From NCBI RefSeq assembly GCF_001742745.1, contig NZ_MJAK01000010.1:1-64000 (forward strand): 64,000 nucleotides of DNA. Direction: 5' to 3'. Positions 1 through 7,935 of this stretch are shown here, one piece after another. Numbering within the stretch: the stretch's first letter is position 1; every line of letters begins with the position of its first letter. Source of the stretch: Curtobacterium sp. ER1/6. Its GTDB lineage: Bacteria > Actinomycetota > Actinomycetes > Actinomycetales > Microbacteriaceae. Below the pieces are notes generated by a model that saw only the letters and a program-made list of their open reading frames with translations, was not told the DNA's origin and made no database searches. The translations under genes and the position numbers were made by a program.

Positions 1-70
1 CCCCCCCCACAGCACCGCGCACCACGCACCTGCAGCCGCCCCGCGCGGCCGACCCCCACCGGAGCAGCAC

Positions 71-955
71 ATGAGCCAGACCGCAGCGATCCCGCTCAGC
101 GGCACGCTCGACCTGCCGATCCTGCGCGGGCGGGCCACCAGCCGCACCGAGACCGCCCTCGCCTGGGCCGTCGCCGCGATCGCCGCCGTGCTGCTCACCG
201 CCGCGGTCCTGTTCCTCTCCGCCGGCGGCCGCTGGTTCGTCGTCGAGACCCCCTCGATGGGCCAGGCCGCCCCGGTCGGCACCCTCGTGCTCGACATGCC
301 GGTCGACGTCGCAACGCTGCGCGTCGGGGACGTCGTGACGTTCTCGACGGACGCGAACCCCGGCGTGGTCTACACGCACCGCATCATCGCCGTCGACGCC
401 GACGGCGGGCTCCACACCCGCGGCGACATCAACGGCGCCACCGACCCGTGGACGCTCACGCAGGCCGACGTCATCGGCACGCCGGCGCTGCTCGTGCCGC
501 ACCTCGGCTGGCTGTTCCGCGCCGCACCGATCCTGCTCGTCGGCACCCTGCTCATCTGGACCCTCACGAGCGCGTTCACCGACCGGGTCACCCGCACCTG
601 CCTGCGCATCGCCGGCGGCGCCCTGACCACCTCGTACGCCGCCTTCGTGCTGAAGCCCTTCGTCAACGTGACCACGATCACGAACACCTCGAGCCCCGAC
701 GGCGTCCAGGCGACGATCGTGTCGTCCGGCATCTTCCCGGTCCGCGTCGAGGCGCACGGCGGCAACACCGTCCACCTCGTCGACGGTCAGGTCGGCCGGG
801 TCGTCATCGACGAGCTCAGCCGGAACGGGTACTACCACCTGACGTCGAACATCGACCTCGACCCGGTCGGCTGGGCCGCGCTCGTCGCCGTCTGCCTCGT
901 GCCGCTCGTGCTCTGCCTGTCGGTCGGCCGCATCGAACCGGTGCGCGCCTCGTGA
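71..955 (+). CDS. SipW-like type I signal peptidase (S26 family)
   Basis: Predicted membrane signal peptidase of the SipW/ER type, which removes signal peptides on the outer face of the membrane. A hydrophobic segment at about residues 30-50 is followed by the catalytic serine in ETPSMG (Ser62) and a histidine in YTHRI (His103) in place of the usual lysine, which is the ER/archaeal-type dyad. A GDINGATDP box follows, and C-terminal membrane segments lie near residues 150-170 and 265-285. A GGAG ribosome site sits just upstream of the ATG. The stop overlaps the start of the LamG gene by 4 bp, so the pair is probably cotranslated and the peptidase may be dedicated to that substrate. Sequence before position 60 is cut off by the window, so an upstream partner cannot be judged. 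Confidence 0.85.
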   Translation: MSQTAAIPLSGTLDLPILRGRATSRTETALAWAVAAIAAVLLTAAVLFLSAGGRWFVVETPSMGQAAPVGTLVLDMPVDVATLRVGDVVTFSTDANPGVVYTHRIIAVDADGGLHTRGDINGATDPWTLTQADVIGTPALLVPHLGWLFRAAPILLVGTLLIWTLTSAFTDRVTRTCLRIAGGALTTSYAAFVLKPFVNVTTITNTSSPDGVQATIVSSGIFPVRVEAHGGNTVHLVDGQVGRVVIDELSRNGYYHLTSNIDLDPVGWAALVAVCLVPLVLCLSVGRIEPVRAS

Positions 956-1806
956 TCGCCCGCTCCCTGCGCGACGGCCGCGTCGTCGCCGCCCTCCTCG
1001 TCCTCGCCCTCGCCGTGGTCGTCGTGCTCAACCAGTTCGCGCCGACCCGTTCCGCCTACAGCGCGCGGGTCACGAACAGCGGCAACTCTGCCGCGACGGC
1101 GCCGTACTTCACGTGCTCGGCCGCCGTCGCGTCCGACGCCTCCGGCGCCCTCTTCGCGTACCGACTCGGCGAGGCGTCCGGGTCGACCACCGCCGTCGAC
1201 GCGTCGGGCAAGGCCGCGAACGGCACCTACCAGGGCACGATGACCGCGACGACGCCGAGCCCGAACGCCTGCGCGCGCGACACCGGCTCGTCGTACCAGC
1301 TCAACGGCTCGAACAGCTTCGTGTCGACGCCGAAGTCGGTCGTGAACCCGACGACCTTCAGCGAGGAGGTCTGGTTCCGCACCACGGTCGCCGGCGGGCT
1401 GCTCATCGGCTTCGGCAGCAACCAGGTCGCCACCTCGGGCCAGCACGACCGGCAGATCTACGTCAACAGCGCCGGGCAGCTCGTGTTCGGCTCGTACAAC
1501 GGCACCACGCAGGTGATCACCTCGCCGCGGGCCGTGACCGACGGTGCGTGGCACCACGTCGTGGCGACGATGTCGCCCGCGAACGGCATGCGGCTGTACC
1601 TGGACGGCACCCTCGTCGCCTCGAACACGGCGTTCACGGCACCGGAGAACTACACCGGGTACTTCCGCGTCGGGTACGACACGATCAGCGGGTGGCCGGG
1701 TGCTCCGGCGAACTACTACTTCACGGGCACCATGCGCTTCGCGGCGGTGTACACGACGGAGCTCACCGCGACCCAGGTCGCGAACCACTTCGCCGCCGGT
1801 CGCTGA
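952..1806 (+). CDS. LamG-domain surface protein with SipW-type signal peptide
   Basis: Secreted protein of 284 residues starting at a GTG that overlaps the preceding stop (GTGA). The N-terminus is a basic stretch plus hydrophobic helix (about residues 10-27), then AYSARVTNSGNSAATA. That resembles the sequence after the helix in SipW-dependent proteins such as TasA and camelysin. Residues of about 60-284 form a concanavalin-A-like LamG jelly roll, with typical pieces such as DGAWHHVVATM and MRLYLDG. LamG domains bind glycans or other surface ligands; the ligand here is unknown. The coupling suggests the peptidase just upstream processes it. A hairpin terminator follows at 1827-1868. Confidence 0.82.
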   Translation: MIARSLRDGRVVAALLVLALAVVVVLNQFAPTRSAYSARVTNSGNSAATAPYFTCSAAVASDASGALFAYRLGEASGSTTAVDASGKAANGTYQGTMTATTPSPNACARDTGSSYQLNGSNSFVSTPKSVVNPTTFSEEVWFRTTVAGGLLIGFGSNQVATSGQHDRQIYVNSAGQLVFGSYNGTTQVITSPRAVTDGAWHHVVATMSPANGMRLYLDGTLVASNTAFTAPENYTGYFRVGYDTISGWPGAPANYYFTGTMRFAAVYTTELTATQVANHFAAGR

Positions 1807-1826
1807 CCGCGGCCGGACGGACTGCC

Positions 1827-1868
1827 GGACGGGAGGCGTGTGGCGGGGTCGCCACGCGCCTCCCGTCC
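1827..1868 (+). terminator. GACGGGAGGC-family hairpin, copy 1
   Basis: Inverted repeat with 12-bp outer arms (GGACGGGAGGCG and its complement), one mismatch, a further 5 bp (GTGGC/GCCAC) and a 6-nt loop, 20 bp after the LamG stop codon. There is no T tract, as is common for intrinsic terminators in actinobacteria. It belongs to a family of nine related hairpins in this window. Confidence 0.75.
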
Positions 1869-1977
1869 GTCGCGTCCCGTGTTCGCCGACCGGACAGCCG
1901 TCCCGCGGACGCCCCGGTCGTCCACGGGGAGCGGGCGTAGTCAGGACGCTCACCGTCCGACCAAGGGAGGAACACAG

Positions 1978-2415
1978 ATGAGCAAGGACGCGAACGCCGC
2001 CACACAGGAGCAGCTCGGGGGGATCCTCGAGGCCCGCGACTGGAGCCGCATGCACGAGGCCTGGCACGAGGACGTCGTCGACCACGACCCGGCGCCCGGA
2101 CAGGCACCCGGTCTCGCCGGCATCGTCGACTTCTGGACCGAGTTCACGACGGCCTTCCCGGACCTCACGCTCGAGGCCGACCCGCTCGTCGTCACCGACG
2201 ACTTCATCACCGCCGTCTTCACCATCCACGGCACCCACACCGGACCGTTCCAGGGCCACGAGCCGACCGGTCGCGAGTTCACCGTCCGCGGCATCCAGGT
2301 GTCGAAGTTCGTCGACGGCAAGATCGCCGAGCGGTGGGGGTCGACGGACCAGAAGGGCATCGAGGAGCAGCTGCAGCTGGGCTCGACCGACGTGCAGTTC
2401 GTCAGCAAGGCCTGA
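1978..2415 (+). CDS. SnoaL-like / ester-cyclase-type protein
   Basis: Small alpha+beta-barrel protein of 145 residues in the SnoaL/NTF2-like superfamily. Features are an early tryptophan-rich helix (WSRMHEAWHEDVVDHDP), the FPDL motif typical of the group, and a core ending in SKFVDGKIAERWGS. Relatives include polyketide cyclases and many uncharacterised stress proteins, so no substrate is assigned. A strong ribosome site AAGGGAGG at 1963-1970 fixes the ATG. It stands alone between a terminator hairpin and the copC gene. Confidence 0.8.
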   Translation: MSKDANAATQEQLGGILEARDWSRMHEAWHEDVVDHDPAPGQAPGLAGIVDFWTEFTTAFPDLTLEADPLVVTDDFITAVFTIHGTHTGPFQGHEPTGREFTVRGIQVSKFVDGKIAERWGSTDQKGIEEQLQLGSTDVQFVSKA

Positions 2416-2496
2416 CACCGCGGCTCCGCGAGGAGGAGCCCGGGTACGCTCGGGACGTCCGGTCCCTGCCGGGTCGTCAGCCGATGAAAGGCACCC

Positions 2497-3177
2497 GTGC
2501 GTCTCCGAGCCCTCCTCGCCAGCGTCGTCGTCGCAGCGATCGCACCGATCGTCCTCGTCGCCGGTCCGGCATCCGCGCATGACGCCCTCGTCGGCTCGGA
2601 CCCAGCGGCCGGTTCGAGCGTCTCCGGTGACCTCGACCGCGTCACGCTGACCCTGTCCGAGCCGCCGCTGTCCGGGCTGCAGACCGGGATCGTCATCAGC
2701 GTCACCGACGGCGGGGGAACCGAACGGACCGTCGGCGACGTCCAGATCGAGGGCACGACCATCGCGAAGGACGTCGACCTCACCGCCGCCGGTGCGTACC
2801 GCGTGCAGTGGCGCAGCGTCTCGGTCGACGGGCACCCGATCTCCGGCGAGTACGGCTTCACGTCGACGGGTGCGACCGCGGCGACGCCGACCGCCGGTCC
2901 CACGACGGCGGCCTCCGAGCCGACCGCGACCGCGACGGCGACCGCGGACGCCGTGACGGGGACCACCGACGAGATCGCCGCGACGCAGGCAGCCGCCCCG
3001 GTCGGCGGACACCAGCACCACACCGTCCTGCTGTTGCTCGTCGCACTGGCCGTCGTCGCCTTCGCCGCCGTCGTCGGCATCCGCGCCCTGCGCACCCGTC
3101 GGACCGTCGTGCCCGCCGACTCTGCGCCGGCCGACTCTGCGCCAGCCGACGACAGCGCGGACGGCACCGACCGGTGA
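2497..3177 (+). CDS. copC: CopC-domain copper-binding protein with C-terminal membrane anchor
   Basis: Exported copper-resistance-type protein. A signal peptide ends ASA before His28, so a histidine becomes the mature N-terminus, as in the copper site of CopC. The CopC beta-sandwich spans about residues 28-125, with a second likely ligand in VDGHPISGEYGF. A Thr/Ala-rich linker leads to a His cluster (GGHQHH), one membrane helix and an acidic tail with repeated ADSAP. No CopD membrane partner is nearby. The GTG start has GAAAGG at 2486-2491, and a TACGCT hexamer at 2445-2450 is a likely -10. The stop overlaps the NUDIX start (GTGA). Confidence 0.85.
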   Translation: MRLRALLASVVVAAIAPIVLVAGPASAHDALVGSDPAAGSSVSGDLDRVTLTLSEPPLSGLQTGIVISVTDGGGTERTVGDVQIEGTTIAKDVDLTAAGAYRVQWRSVSVDGHPISGEYGFTSTGATAATPTAGPTTAASEPTATATATADAVTGTTDEIAATQAAAPVGGHQHHTVLLLLVALAVVAFAAVVGIRALRTRRTVVPADSAPADSAPADDSADGTDR

Positions 3178-3908
3178 CGCTGGCCGACGGCGCCGGACCG
3201 GCTGACGCGGGAGGTCCCGCACACGCCGCACGCGCAGCGCTCGCCGCCGTCGCCGCTCCCGGGGCCGCGCCCCTCGTCCCCGCGATGCCGGCCACGCCCG
3301 ACCCGCGCGCCGCCGCGGTCCTCATGCTGTTCGGCGTCCTCGACCGCACGCCCAGCGAGCGCCCCGCCGCGGCACCGGCCGTGCACCGCGACCTCGACGT
3401 GCTGCTGCTCGCCCGCGCGTCGACCCTCCGCTCGCACCCCGGTGAGGTCGCCTTCCCCGGCGGACGCATCGACCCGGGTGACCCGGACGCCGTGTCCGCC
3501 GCCCTCCGCGAGGCCCGGGAGGAGACCGGTCTCGACCCGTCCGGCGTCGAGGTCCTCGGGACGCTGCCGGCCGTACCGCTCGCGCACTCGAACCACCTGG
3601 TGCGGCCCGTGCTCGGCTGGTGGCGGGAGCCCAGCCCCGTGCGGGTCGTCGACGATCGGGAGTCCGCGGCCGTGTTCCGGACGCCCGTCGCCGACCTCCT
3701 GGACCCGGCGAACCGCGGCGTGACCGTGCTGCGGCGCGGCGGCCAGGAGTGGCGGGGGTCGGCGTTCACGGTACGGTCGGACCAGGGCGTCCACACGCTC
3801 TGGGGGTTCACGGCGATGCTCCTCGACGCGCTCTTCGACCGGCTCGGCTGGTCGAAGCCGTGGGACGATGCGCGGGAGCTGCCCCTCCGCGTTCGCCGAA
3901 GGACCTGA
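3174..3908 (+). CDS. NUDIX hydrolase, CoA pyrophosphatase (NudL) type
   Basis: Cytosolic hydrolase of 244 residues. The Nudix box runs from FPGGRIDPGD (about residue 94) to REAREETGL (about 120), preceded by LRSHPGEVAFPGG, which matches the extra UPF0035 motif of CoA pyrophosphatases. Such enzymes cleave CoA or acyl-CoA to 3',5'-ADP and phosphopantetheine. The Ala/Pro-rich first 45 residues are not part of the fold. The start overlaps the copC stop by 4 bp, so the two genes are likely cotranslated although their roles are not obviously linked. Confidence 0.85.
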   Translation: MTLADGAGPADAGGPAHAARAALAAVAAPGAAPLVPAMPATPDPRAAAVLMLFGVLDRTPSERPAAAPAVHRDLDVLLLARASTLRSHPGEVAFPGGRIDPGDPDAVSAALREAREETGLDPSGVEVLGTLPAVPLAHSNHLVRPVLGWWREPSPVRVVDDRESAAVFRTPVADLLDPANRGVTVLRRGGQEWRGSAFTVRSDQGVHTLWGFTAMLLDALFDRLGWSKPWDDARELPLRVRRRT

Positions 3909-3910
3909 CC

Positions 3911-4402
3911 CTGCTCTCCACCCTGCTCGTCCAGGTGCCCTGGCTCGCCTCCGGCGTCCTCGTCGTGGTCGTCGTCGTCGCCCCGTTCCTCGGGGTGCTG
4001 CTGGCCCGGACGCCCCGGCTGACCCTCGTGCTCGCGGTGCTGGCGCTCCTCGCCGTGCTCGGGCTCACCCTGTACCCGGAGGGCTCCGCCTCGGACGCCG
4101 TCGGGTGCTCGGCGGGCCTGCCCTACCTCGCACCGACCGCGGTCGAGTCGATCGCGAACGTGCTCCTGTTCGTCCCGGTCGTGTTCCTGGCCGGACTCCG
4201 CTCCGGTCGACCGGTGCTGATGACCGCCGCCGGCATCGGCCTGTCCGCCCTGATCGAGGCGGCGCAGGCGTTCGTCCTCGGCATCGGGCGGGCCTGCGAC
4301 ACGAGCGACCTGGTCACGAACGCCATCGGCGCGGTGATCGGCGGCCTGCTCGCCGCGGCGGCGCTGGCGCTGGTGCGTCGTCGGGCCGCGCGCCGACGCT
4401 GA
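3911..4402 (+). CDS. VanZ-family membrane protein
   Basis: Membrane protein with four predicted helices. It carries the VanZ signature LYPEG after helix 2, ESIANVLLFVPVVF in helix 3 and CDTSDLVTNAIGAVIGG in the last helix. VanZ relatives contribute to teicoplanin resistance in some Gram-positives; the function here is unknown. The start is uncertain: CTG at 3911 sits 7 nt after a good ribosome site (GAAGGA, 3898-3903) and gives MLSTLLVQVPW. The first in-frame GTG, at 3935, has no ribosome site. I chose the CTG. Confidence 0.75.
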   Translation: MLSTLLVQVPWLASGVLVVVVVVAPFLGVLLARTPRLTLVLAVLALLAVLGLTLYPEGSASDAVGCSAGLPYLAPTAVESIANVLLFVPVVFLAGLRSGRPVLMTAAGIGLSALIEAAQAFVLGIGRACDTSDLVTNAIGAVIGGLLAAAALALVRRRAARRR

Positions 4403-4424
4403 GCCGACGTCGTAGGGTCGTGCC

Positions 4425-4811
4425 ATGACCGCCGTCGCCCTGGTGCTCGCCGCCCTCGCCGCGCTCCTGCACGTCTGGATCTTCGTGCTCGAGTCCGTCC
4501 TCTGGACCACCCCGCGGGCTCGGACGACCTTCGGCACGACCGAGCAGGAGGCCGTCGCGACGAGGCAGCTCGCCTACAACCAGGGGCTCTACAACCTGTT
4601 CCTGGCCGTGCTGGTGCTCGTCGGCATCGTGGTCACGGCCTCGGGCGGGACCGCCGTCGGACTGACGCTCGTCATCGCCGGCACCGCGAGCATGCTCGGC
4701 GCTGCACTCGTGCTGTTCACGAGCGACGCCACGAAGCGCCGTGCCGCGACCACGCAGGGCGCGTTGCCGCTCCTCGCGCTGCTGGTGCTCGGGATCGCGG
4801 CGCTCGTCTAG
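4425..4811 (+). CDS. DUF1304 membrane protein
   Basis: Four-helix membrane protein of 128 residues with the family's HVWIFVLESVLW start and RQLAYNQGLYNLFLA motif. Function unknown. TAGGGT at 4413-4418 lies 6 nt before the ATG with no ribosome site, so the transcript is probably leaderless. Its TAG stop lies inside a CTAG that also supplies the stop of the convergent arsC gene, so the two genes end on each other. Confidence 0.82.
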   Translation: MTAVALVLAALAALLHVWIFVLESVLWTTPRARTTFGTTEQEAVATRQLAYNQGLYNLFLAVLVLVGIVVTASGGTAVGLTLVIAGTASMLGAALVLFTSDATKRRAATTQGALPLLALLVLGIAALV

Positions 4812-5209
4812 AGCAGCTCGCCGAGCAGGGTCTCGACCCGGCGACGGACCTCGTCGCGCACCGGTCGGACCTGCTCGATCGGCAGACCGGCGGGGTCGGT
4901 GAGCGCCCAGTCCTCGTACCGCTTGCCCGGGAAGACCGGGCAGGCGTCCCCGCACCCCATCGTCACGACGACGTCGGCCTGTCGCACGGCGTCGGTGGTC
5001 AGGACGGCGGGCTGCTCGCCGGCGATGTCGATGCCCTCCTCGGCCATCGCCGCGACCGCGACCGCGTTGATCCGGTCCGCGGGCTCGGACCCTGCGGAGA
5101 ACACGTCGACGCGGTCGCCCGCCAGGTGCCGGAGCCATCCGGCGGCCATCTGGGACCGGCCGGCGTTGTGGACGCAGACGAACAGGACGGCGGGCTTCTG
5201 GTCGGACAC
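4808..5209 (-). CDS. arsC: Arsenate reductase, LMW-phosphatase fold
   Basis: Reduces arsenate to arsenite. The N-terminal CX5R loop is CVHNAGRS, and the redox region is MGCGDACPVFPGKRYEDW with two further cysteines as in thioredoxin-coupled ArsC. Coupling to mycothiol is also possible in actinobacteria. The start is taken as the GTG at 5209 (MSDQKPAVLFV) because GGAG lies 6 nt upstream; an ATG at 5251 would add 14 residues but lacks a spaced ribosome site. No arsR or arsenite exporter lies nearby, so it stands alone. Confidence 0.85.
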   Translation of the reverse strand: MSDQKPAVLFVCVHNAGRSQMAAGWLRHLAGDRVDVFSAGSEPADRINAVAVAAMAEEGIDIAGEQPAVLTTDAVRQADVVVTMGCGDACPVFPGKRYEDWALTDPAGLPIEQVRPVRDEVRRRVETLLGELL

Positions 5210-5278
5210 GGTCTGCTCCGGGAGGGTCGTCGGGTTGAGGGACCCGGCCATCCTGCCGCACCGCGGTGAACGGCCGGT

Positions 5279-5331
5279 GCGCCGGACGGGAGGCGCGGGG
5301 CGGGCCGCTGGGGGAGCCTCCCGTCCGGCGC
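5279..5331. terminator. GACGGGAGGC-family hairpin, copy 2
   Basis: Perfect 16-bp arms (GCGCCGGACGGGAGGC) around a 21-nt GC-rich loop. Unlike the other copies it lies between two divergent genes (arsC and the TmrB-like ATPase), where no terminator is needed. It may be a relic, or a structure in the divergent promoter region. Confidence 0.6.
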
Positions 5332-5383
5332 GTGGTCCGTCGCGGACCGCGCTCGCCGCCGCGGGTGCGGTAGCGTCCGCAGC

Positions 5384-5911
5384 GTGATCGTGTGGATCAA
5401 CGGCACCCACGGGGCCGGCAAGACGACGACGGCGCGGTTGCTGCAGCCGATGCTGCCGGACGCGCACGTGCTCGACCCCGAGAAGGTCGGCGAGGTCCTC
5501 ATGGACGTGCGTCCCCCGTTGCCGGACCACGGTGACTTCCAGCACTGGGATCCGTGGCGGCCACTCGTCGTCGAGACCGCTCGTCGGCTGCTCGACCACG
5601 TCGGCGGGACCCTCGTCATGCCGCAGACCGTGCTGGTCGAGGCGTACTGGCGCGAGATCGCCGACGGCTTCGACGCGCACGCGATCCCGGTGCGTCACGT
5701 CGTGCTGCACGCCGACCAGGACACGCTGCGGCGGCGGATCGAGGACGACGCCGTGATGGGCTTCTCGACCTTCCGGATGAGCCGCCTCGAGCCCTACGCG
5801 GACGCGGCGCGGAGCTGGCTGCACGACGCTGCCGAGGTGGTCTCCACCGTCGACCGCAGCCCCGAGCAGGTCGCCCGTCTGATCGCCGACGGTCAGTCGG
5901 CCGCCGGCTGA
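5384..5911 (+). CDS. TmrB-like P-loop ATPase/kinase
   Basis: P-loop protein of 175 residues with Walker A GTHGAGKTT at residues 7-15 and the opening MIVWINGTHGAGKTTTA shared with TmrB (tunicamycin resistance) and small-molecule kinase-like ATPases. A lid-like DTLRRRIEDD segment follows. The substrate is unknown. The GTG start has TAGCGT 7 nt upstream (5371-5376) and no ribosome site, so it is likely leaderless. Its 3' end overlaps that of the convergent glycosylase gene by 19 bp. Confidence 0.78.
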   Translation: MIVWINGTHGAGKTTTARLLQPMLPDAHVLDPEKVGEVLMDVRPPLPDHGDFQHWDPWRPLVVETARRLLDHVGGTLVMPQTVLVEAYWREIADGFDAHAIPVRHVVLHADQDTLRRRIEDDAVMGFSTFRMSRLEPYADAARSWLHDAAEVVSTVDRSPEQVARLIADGQSAAG

Positions 5912-6693
5912 CAGCGGGGGCACCACCAGACCCGGCGGGGCGGGGAGCCGTTCACCTCGACGTCGTCGCGGGCCCGGACACGCGTGCCGCAGCGCAGGCA
6001 GGGACGCCCGGCGCGGCCGACGACCCAGTGGCGCTCGCCGCGGCGGAGGACGCCCGTCGTCACCTGGTACGCGTCGGGCGTCGTCGCCGAGTGCCGGAGC
6101 ATCCGGCGCGCGGTCTCGAGCAGGGGCGGCACGTCGACGGAGCCGATCGGCCGGTCGGGGTGGAGCCCGCGGATGAAGCCGAGCTCGTTCGCCCAGAGGT
6201 TCCCGAGGCCGGCGACCCGGCGCTGGTCGAGCAGGACCGTCCGCACCGGCAGGTCCGGGTCGGCGGTGCAGCGCCGGAGGGCCTCGTCGAGGTCCGGGTC
6301 GTCGTGCAGCAGGTCGGGGCCCAGGTGCCCGACGGCGCGGTGCTCGTCGCGGGTCGGGAGCAGTTCGACCACGGGTAGCGCGATGCCCCACACCGTCCGG
6401 CCGTCGTCGAGAACCATCCGGACCCGGGCCTCGCGCGCGGCGTGCACGGGGAGCCGGCGTCCGGCGGCGGTGACGGTCCACGAGCCGGTCATCCGCATGT
6501 GGGTGTGCAGGGTCGAGCCGTCGTCGAAGCGGGTCAGCAGGTGCTTGCCGTGCGTGGCGTGGGCGACGATGCGTCGACCGGCCACGGTCGCACCGGCATC
6601 GGGACCGCCGCGGAGCTCACCCCGCGCGACCAGGGCACCGTCCGTGCTGCGGAGCCGGGCAGCCAGGCGGTGGACGGAGTCACCCTCGGGCAT
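5893..6693 (-). CDS. Fpg/Nei-family DNA glycosylase (Nei2 type)
   Basis: Base-excision repair glycosylase/AP lyase. Mature N-terminal Pro2-Glu3 (MPEGDSVHRLA) are the catalytic nucleophile and acid. The central LLDQRRVAGLGNLWANELGF is the helix-2-turn-helix signature, and the last 40 residues form a four-cysteine zinc finger (CLRC and CPRC). MPEGD rather than MPELP favours the actinobacterial Nei group over MutM. TACCGT sits 6 nt before the ATG, so the message is probably leaderless. Confidence 0.9.
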   Translation of the reverse strand: MPEGDSVHRLAARLRSTDGALVARGELRGGPDAGATVAGRRIVAHATHGKHLLTRFDDGSTLHTHMRMTGSWTVTAAGRRLPVHAAREARVRMVLDDGRTVWGIALPVVELLPTRDEHRAVGHLGPDLLHDDPDLDEALRRCTADPDLPVRTVLLDQRRVAGLGNLWANELGFIRGLHPDRPIGSVDVPPLLETARRMLRHSATTPDAYQVTTGVLRRGERHWVVGRAGRPCLRCGTRVRARDDVEVNGSPPRRVWWCPRCQPAAD

Positions 6694-6744
6694 GCCGTCA
6701 CGGTACGGCCGGCCACCGACAGCCCCATCGGGTCCGAGGCGGGC

Positions 6745-7134
6745 TCAGGCCGCGGCGGTCGTCGGCTCGCGCAGGGCCGGGCAGTGCTCCGGCGTCGGGT
6801 GCTCGGAGATCGCGATGACCTCGTCGAGGCGGGCTCGGGCGGCCTCGAGATCGGCGAGCTGCGCGGTGATCCGGTCGCGTTCGGCCACGAGCAGCGCGAA
6901 CGACTCCGCCGTGGCCACCCCGGCGTCGACGCAGGGCAGGAGCTGCACGATGGTCCGGCTCGGCAGACCGGCCGCGAACAACTGCTGCACGAGCCGCACC
7001 CGCTCGACGGAGGTCCCGGCGTACGAGCGCTGGCCGCCGGACGTCCTCGTCGCCGTGAGCAGCCCCTGCTGCTCGTAGTACCGCAGGGAGCGGACGCTCG
7101 CCCCCGTCGCCGCCGCGAGGTCCCCGATGCGCAT
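6745..7134 (-). CDS. MerR-family transcriptional regulator
   Basis: Regulator of 129 residues with the winged-helix start MRIGDLAAATGASVRSLRYYEQQGLL and a long dimerisation helix (about residues 75-110). The effector region has two cysteines (LLPCVD and EHCPAL) but no recognisable metal loop. The ATG at 7134 has GGAG 5 nt upstream; a GTG at 7158 would add 8 residues but would run into the operator. It is divergent from an SDR gene and probably activates it from the operator at 7153-7184. Confidence 0.85.
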   Translation of the reverse strand: MRIGDLAAATGASVRSLRYYEQQGLLTATRTSGGQRSYAGTSVERVRLVQQLFAAGLPSRTIVQLLPCVDAGVATAESFALLVAERDRITAQLADLEAARARLDEVIAISEHPTPEHCPALREPTTAAA

Positions 7135-7152
7135 GCCTGCTCCGATCCGTGC

Positions 7153-7184
7153 TTGCACCTGACACTGATGTCAGGTCCTACCGT
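7153..7184 (+). promoter_or_regulatory. MerR-type operator/promoter of the SDR gene
   Basis: A perfect inverted repeat, CCTGACA-CTGA-TGTCAGG (7158-7175), sits between a -35 TTGCAC (7153-7158) and a -10 TACCGT (7179-7184). The spacer is 20 bp, the over-long spacing on which MerR proteins act by DNA distortion. The divergent MerR gene starts just to the left. Confidence 0.75.
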
Positions 7185-7227
7185 AGCCGAGCCGGTGCGG
7201 GAGACGCCCGCTCGGCAGGAGGACACC

Positions 7228-7929
7228 ATGGACATCGCCGGATCCGTCGCACTCGTCACGGGCTCGAACCGGGGCATCGGCCGCCGGTTCGTCACGCAGC
7301 TGCTCGAGCGGGGCGCCAGCAAGGTCTACGCGACCGCACGTCGTCCCGAGCTCGTCGACGTCGAGGGGGTCGAGGTGCTGCCGCTCGACATCACCGACGA
7401 GGCCTCGGTCGCCGCCGCAGCCGCGGCCGCGCAGGACGTCACGCTGCTCGTCAACAACGCCGGCATCGCCACGACGGGGTCGCTCCTGCGCGGCGACCTG
7501 ACCGACGCACGCCGTGAGATGGACACACACTACTGGGGCACGCTGTCGGTGCTGCGGGCCTTCGCGCCGGTCATCGAGCGGAACGGCGGCGGCGCGGTCG
7601 TCAACGTGCTGTCCGCCCTGTCGTGGTTCGTGTACCCGGGGTCGGGCGGGTACGCGGCCGCGAAGGCCGCCGAGTGGAACCTGACGAACGCCGTGCGGCT
7701 CGAGCTCGCGTCCGCCGGGATCACCGTGCAGGGGCTCCACCTCGGAGCGGCGGACACCGACATCATGGCCGGGTACGAGGGCTCGATGGTCGACCCGGCG
7801 GACGTCGCCCGTGCGTCGCTCGACGGGGTCGAGGCCGGTGTGGCCGAGGTCCTCGTCGACGAGTGGAGCCGCGGGGTGAAGGCATCGCTGCAGGGGGCGC
7901 TGGAGGCGTTCTACGCCCAGTTCGCCTGA
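7228..7929 (+). CDS. SDR-family oxidoreductase
   Basis: NAD(P)-dependent classical short-chain dehydrogenase of 233 residues. The cofactor motif is TGSNRGIGR (residues 11-19), NNAGI is at 76-80, and the catalytic Tyr142-x3-Lys146 lies in GGYAAAKAAEW with an upstream serine in the VLSALS stretch. The substrate is unknown. AGGAGG at 7218-7222 fixes the ATG. It is downstream of a MerR-type promoter and divergent from the MerR gene, which suggests induction by a toxic or redox-active compound. Confidence 0.88.
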   Translation: MDIAGSVALVTGSNRGIGRRFVTQLLERGASKVYATARRPELVDVEGVEVLPLDITDEASVAAAAAAAQDVTLLVNNAGIATTGSLLRGDLTDARREMDTHYWGTLSVLRAFAPVIERNGGGAVVNVLSALSWFVYPGSGGYAAAKAAEWNLTNAVRLELASAGITVQGLHLGAADTDIMAGYEGSMVDPADVARASLDGVEAGVAEVLVDEWSRGVKASLQGALEAFYAQFA

Positions 7930-7935
7930 GCCGGA

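Noticed and set aside
1950-3794. A long minus-strand reading frame opposite the SnoaL-CopC-NUDIX genes
   Set aside because: It is an antisense frame of high-GC coding DNA with low-complexity Arg/Gly content; the plus-strand genes have known domains and ribosome sites.
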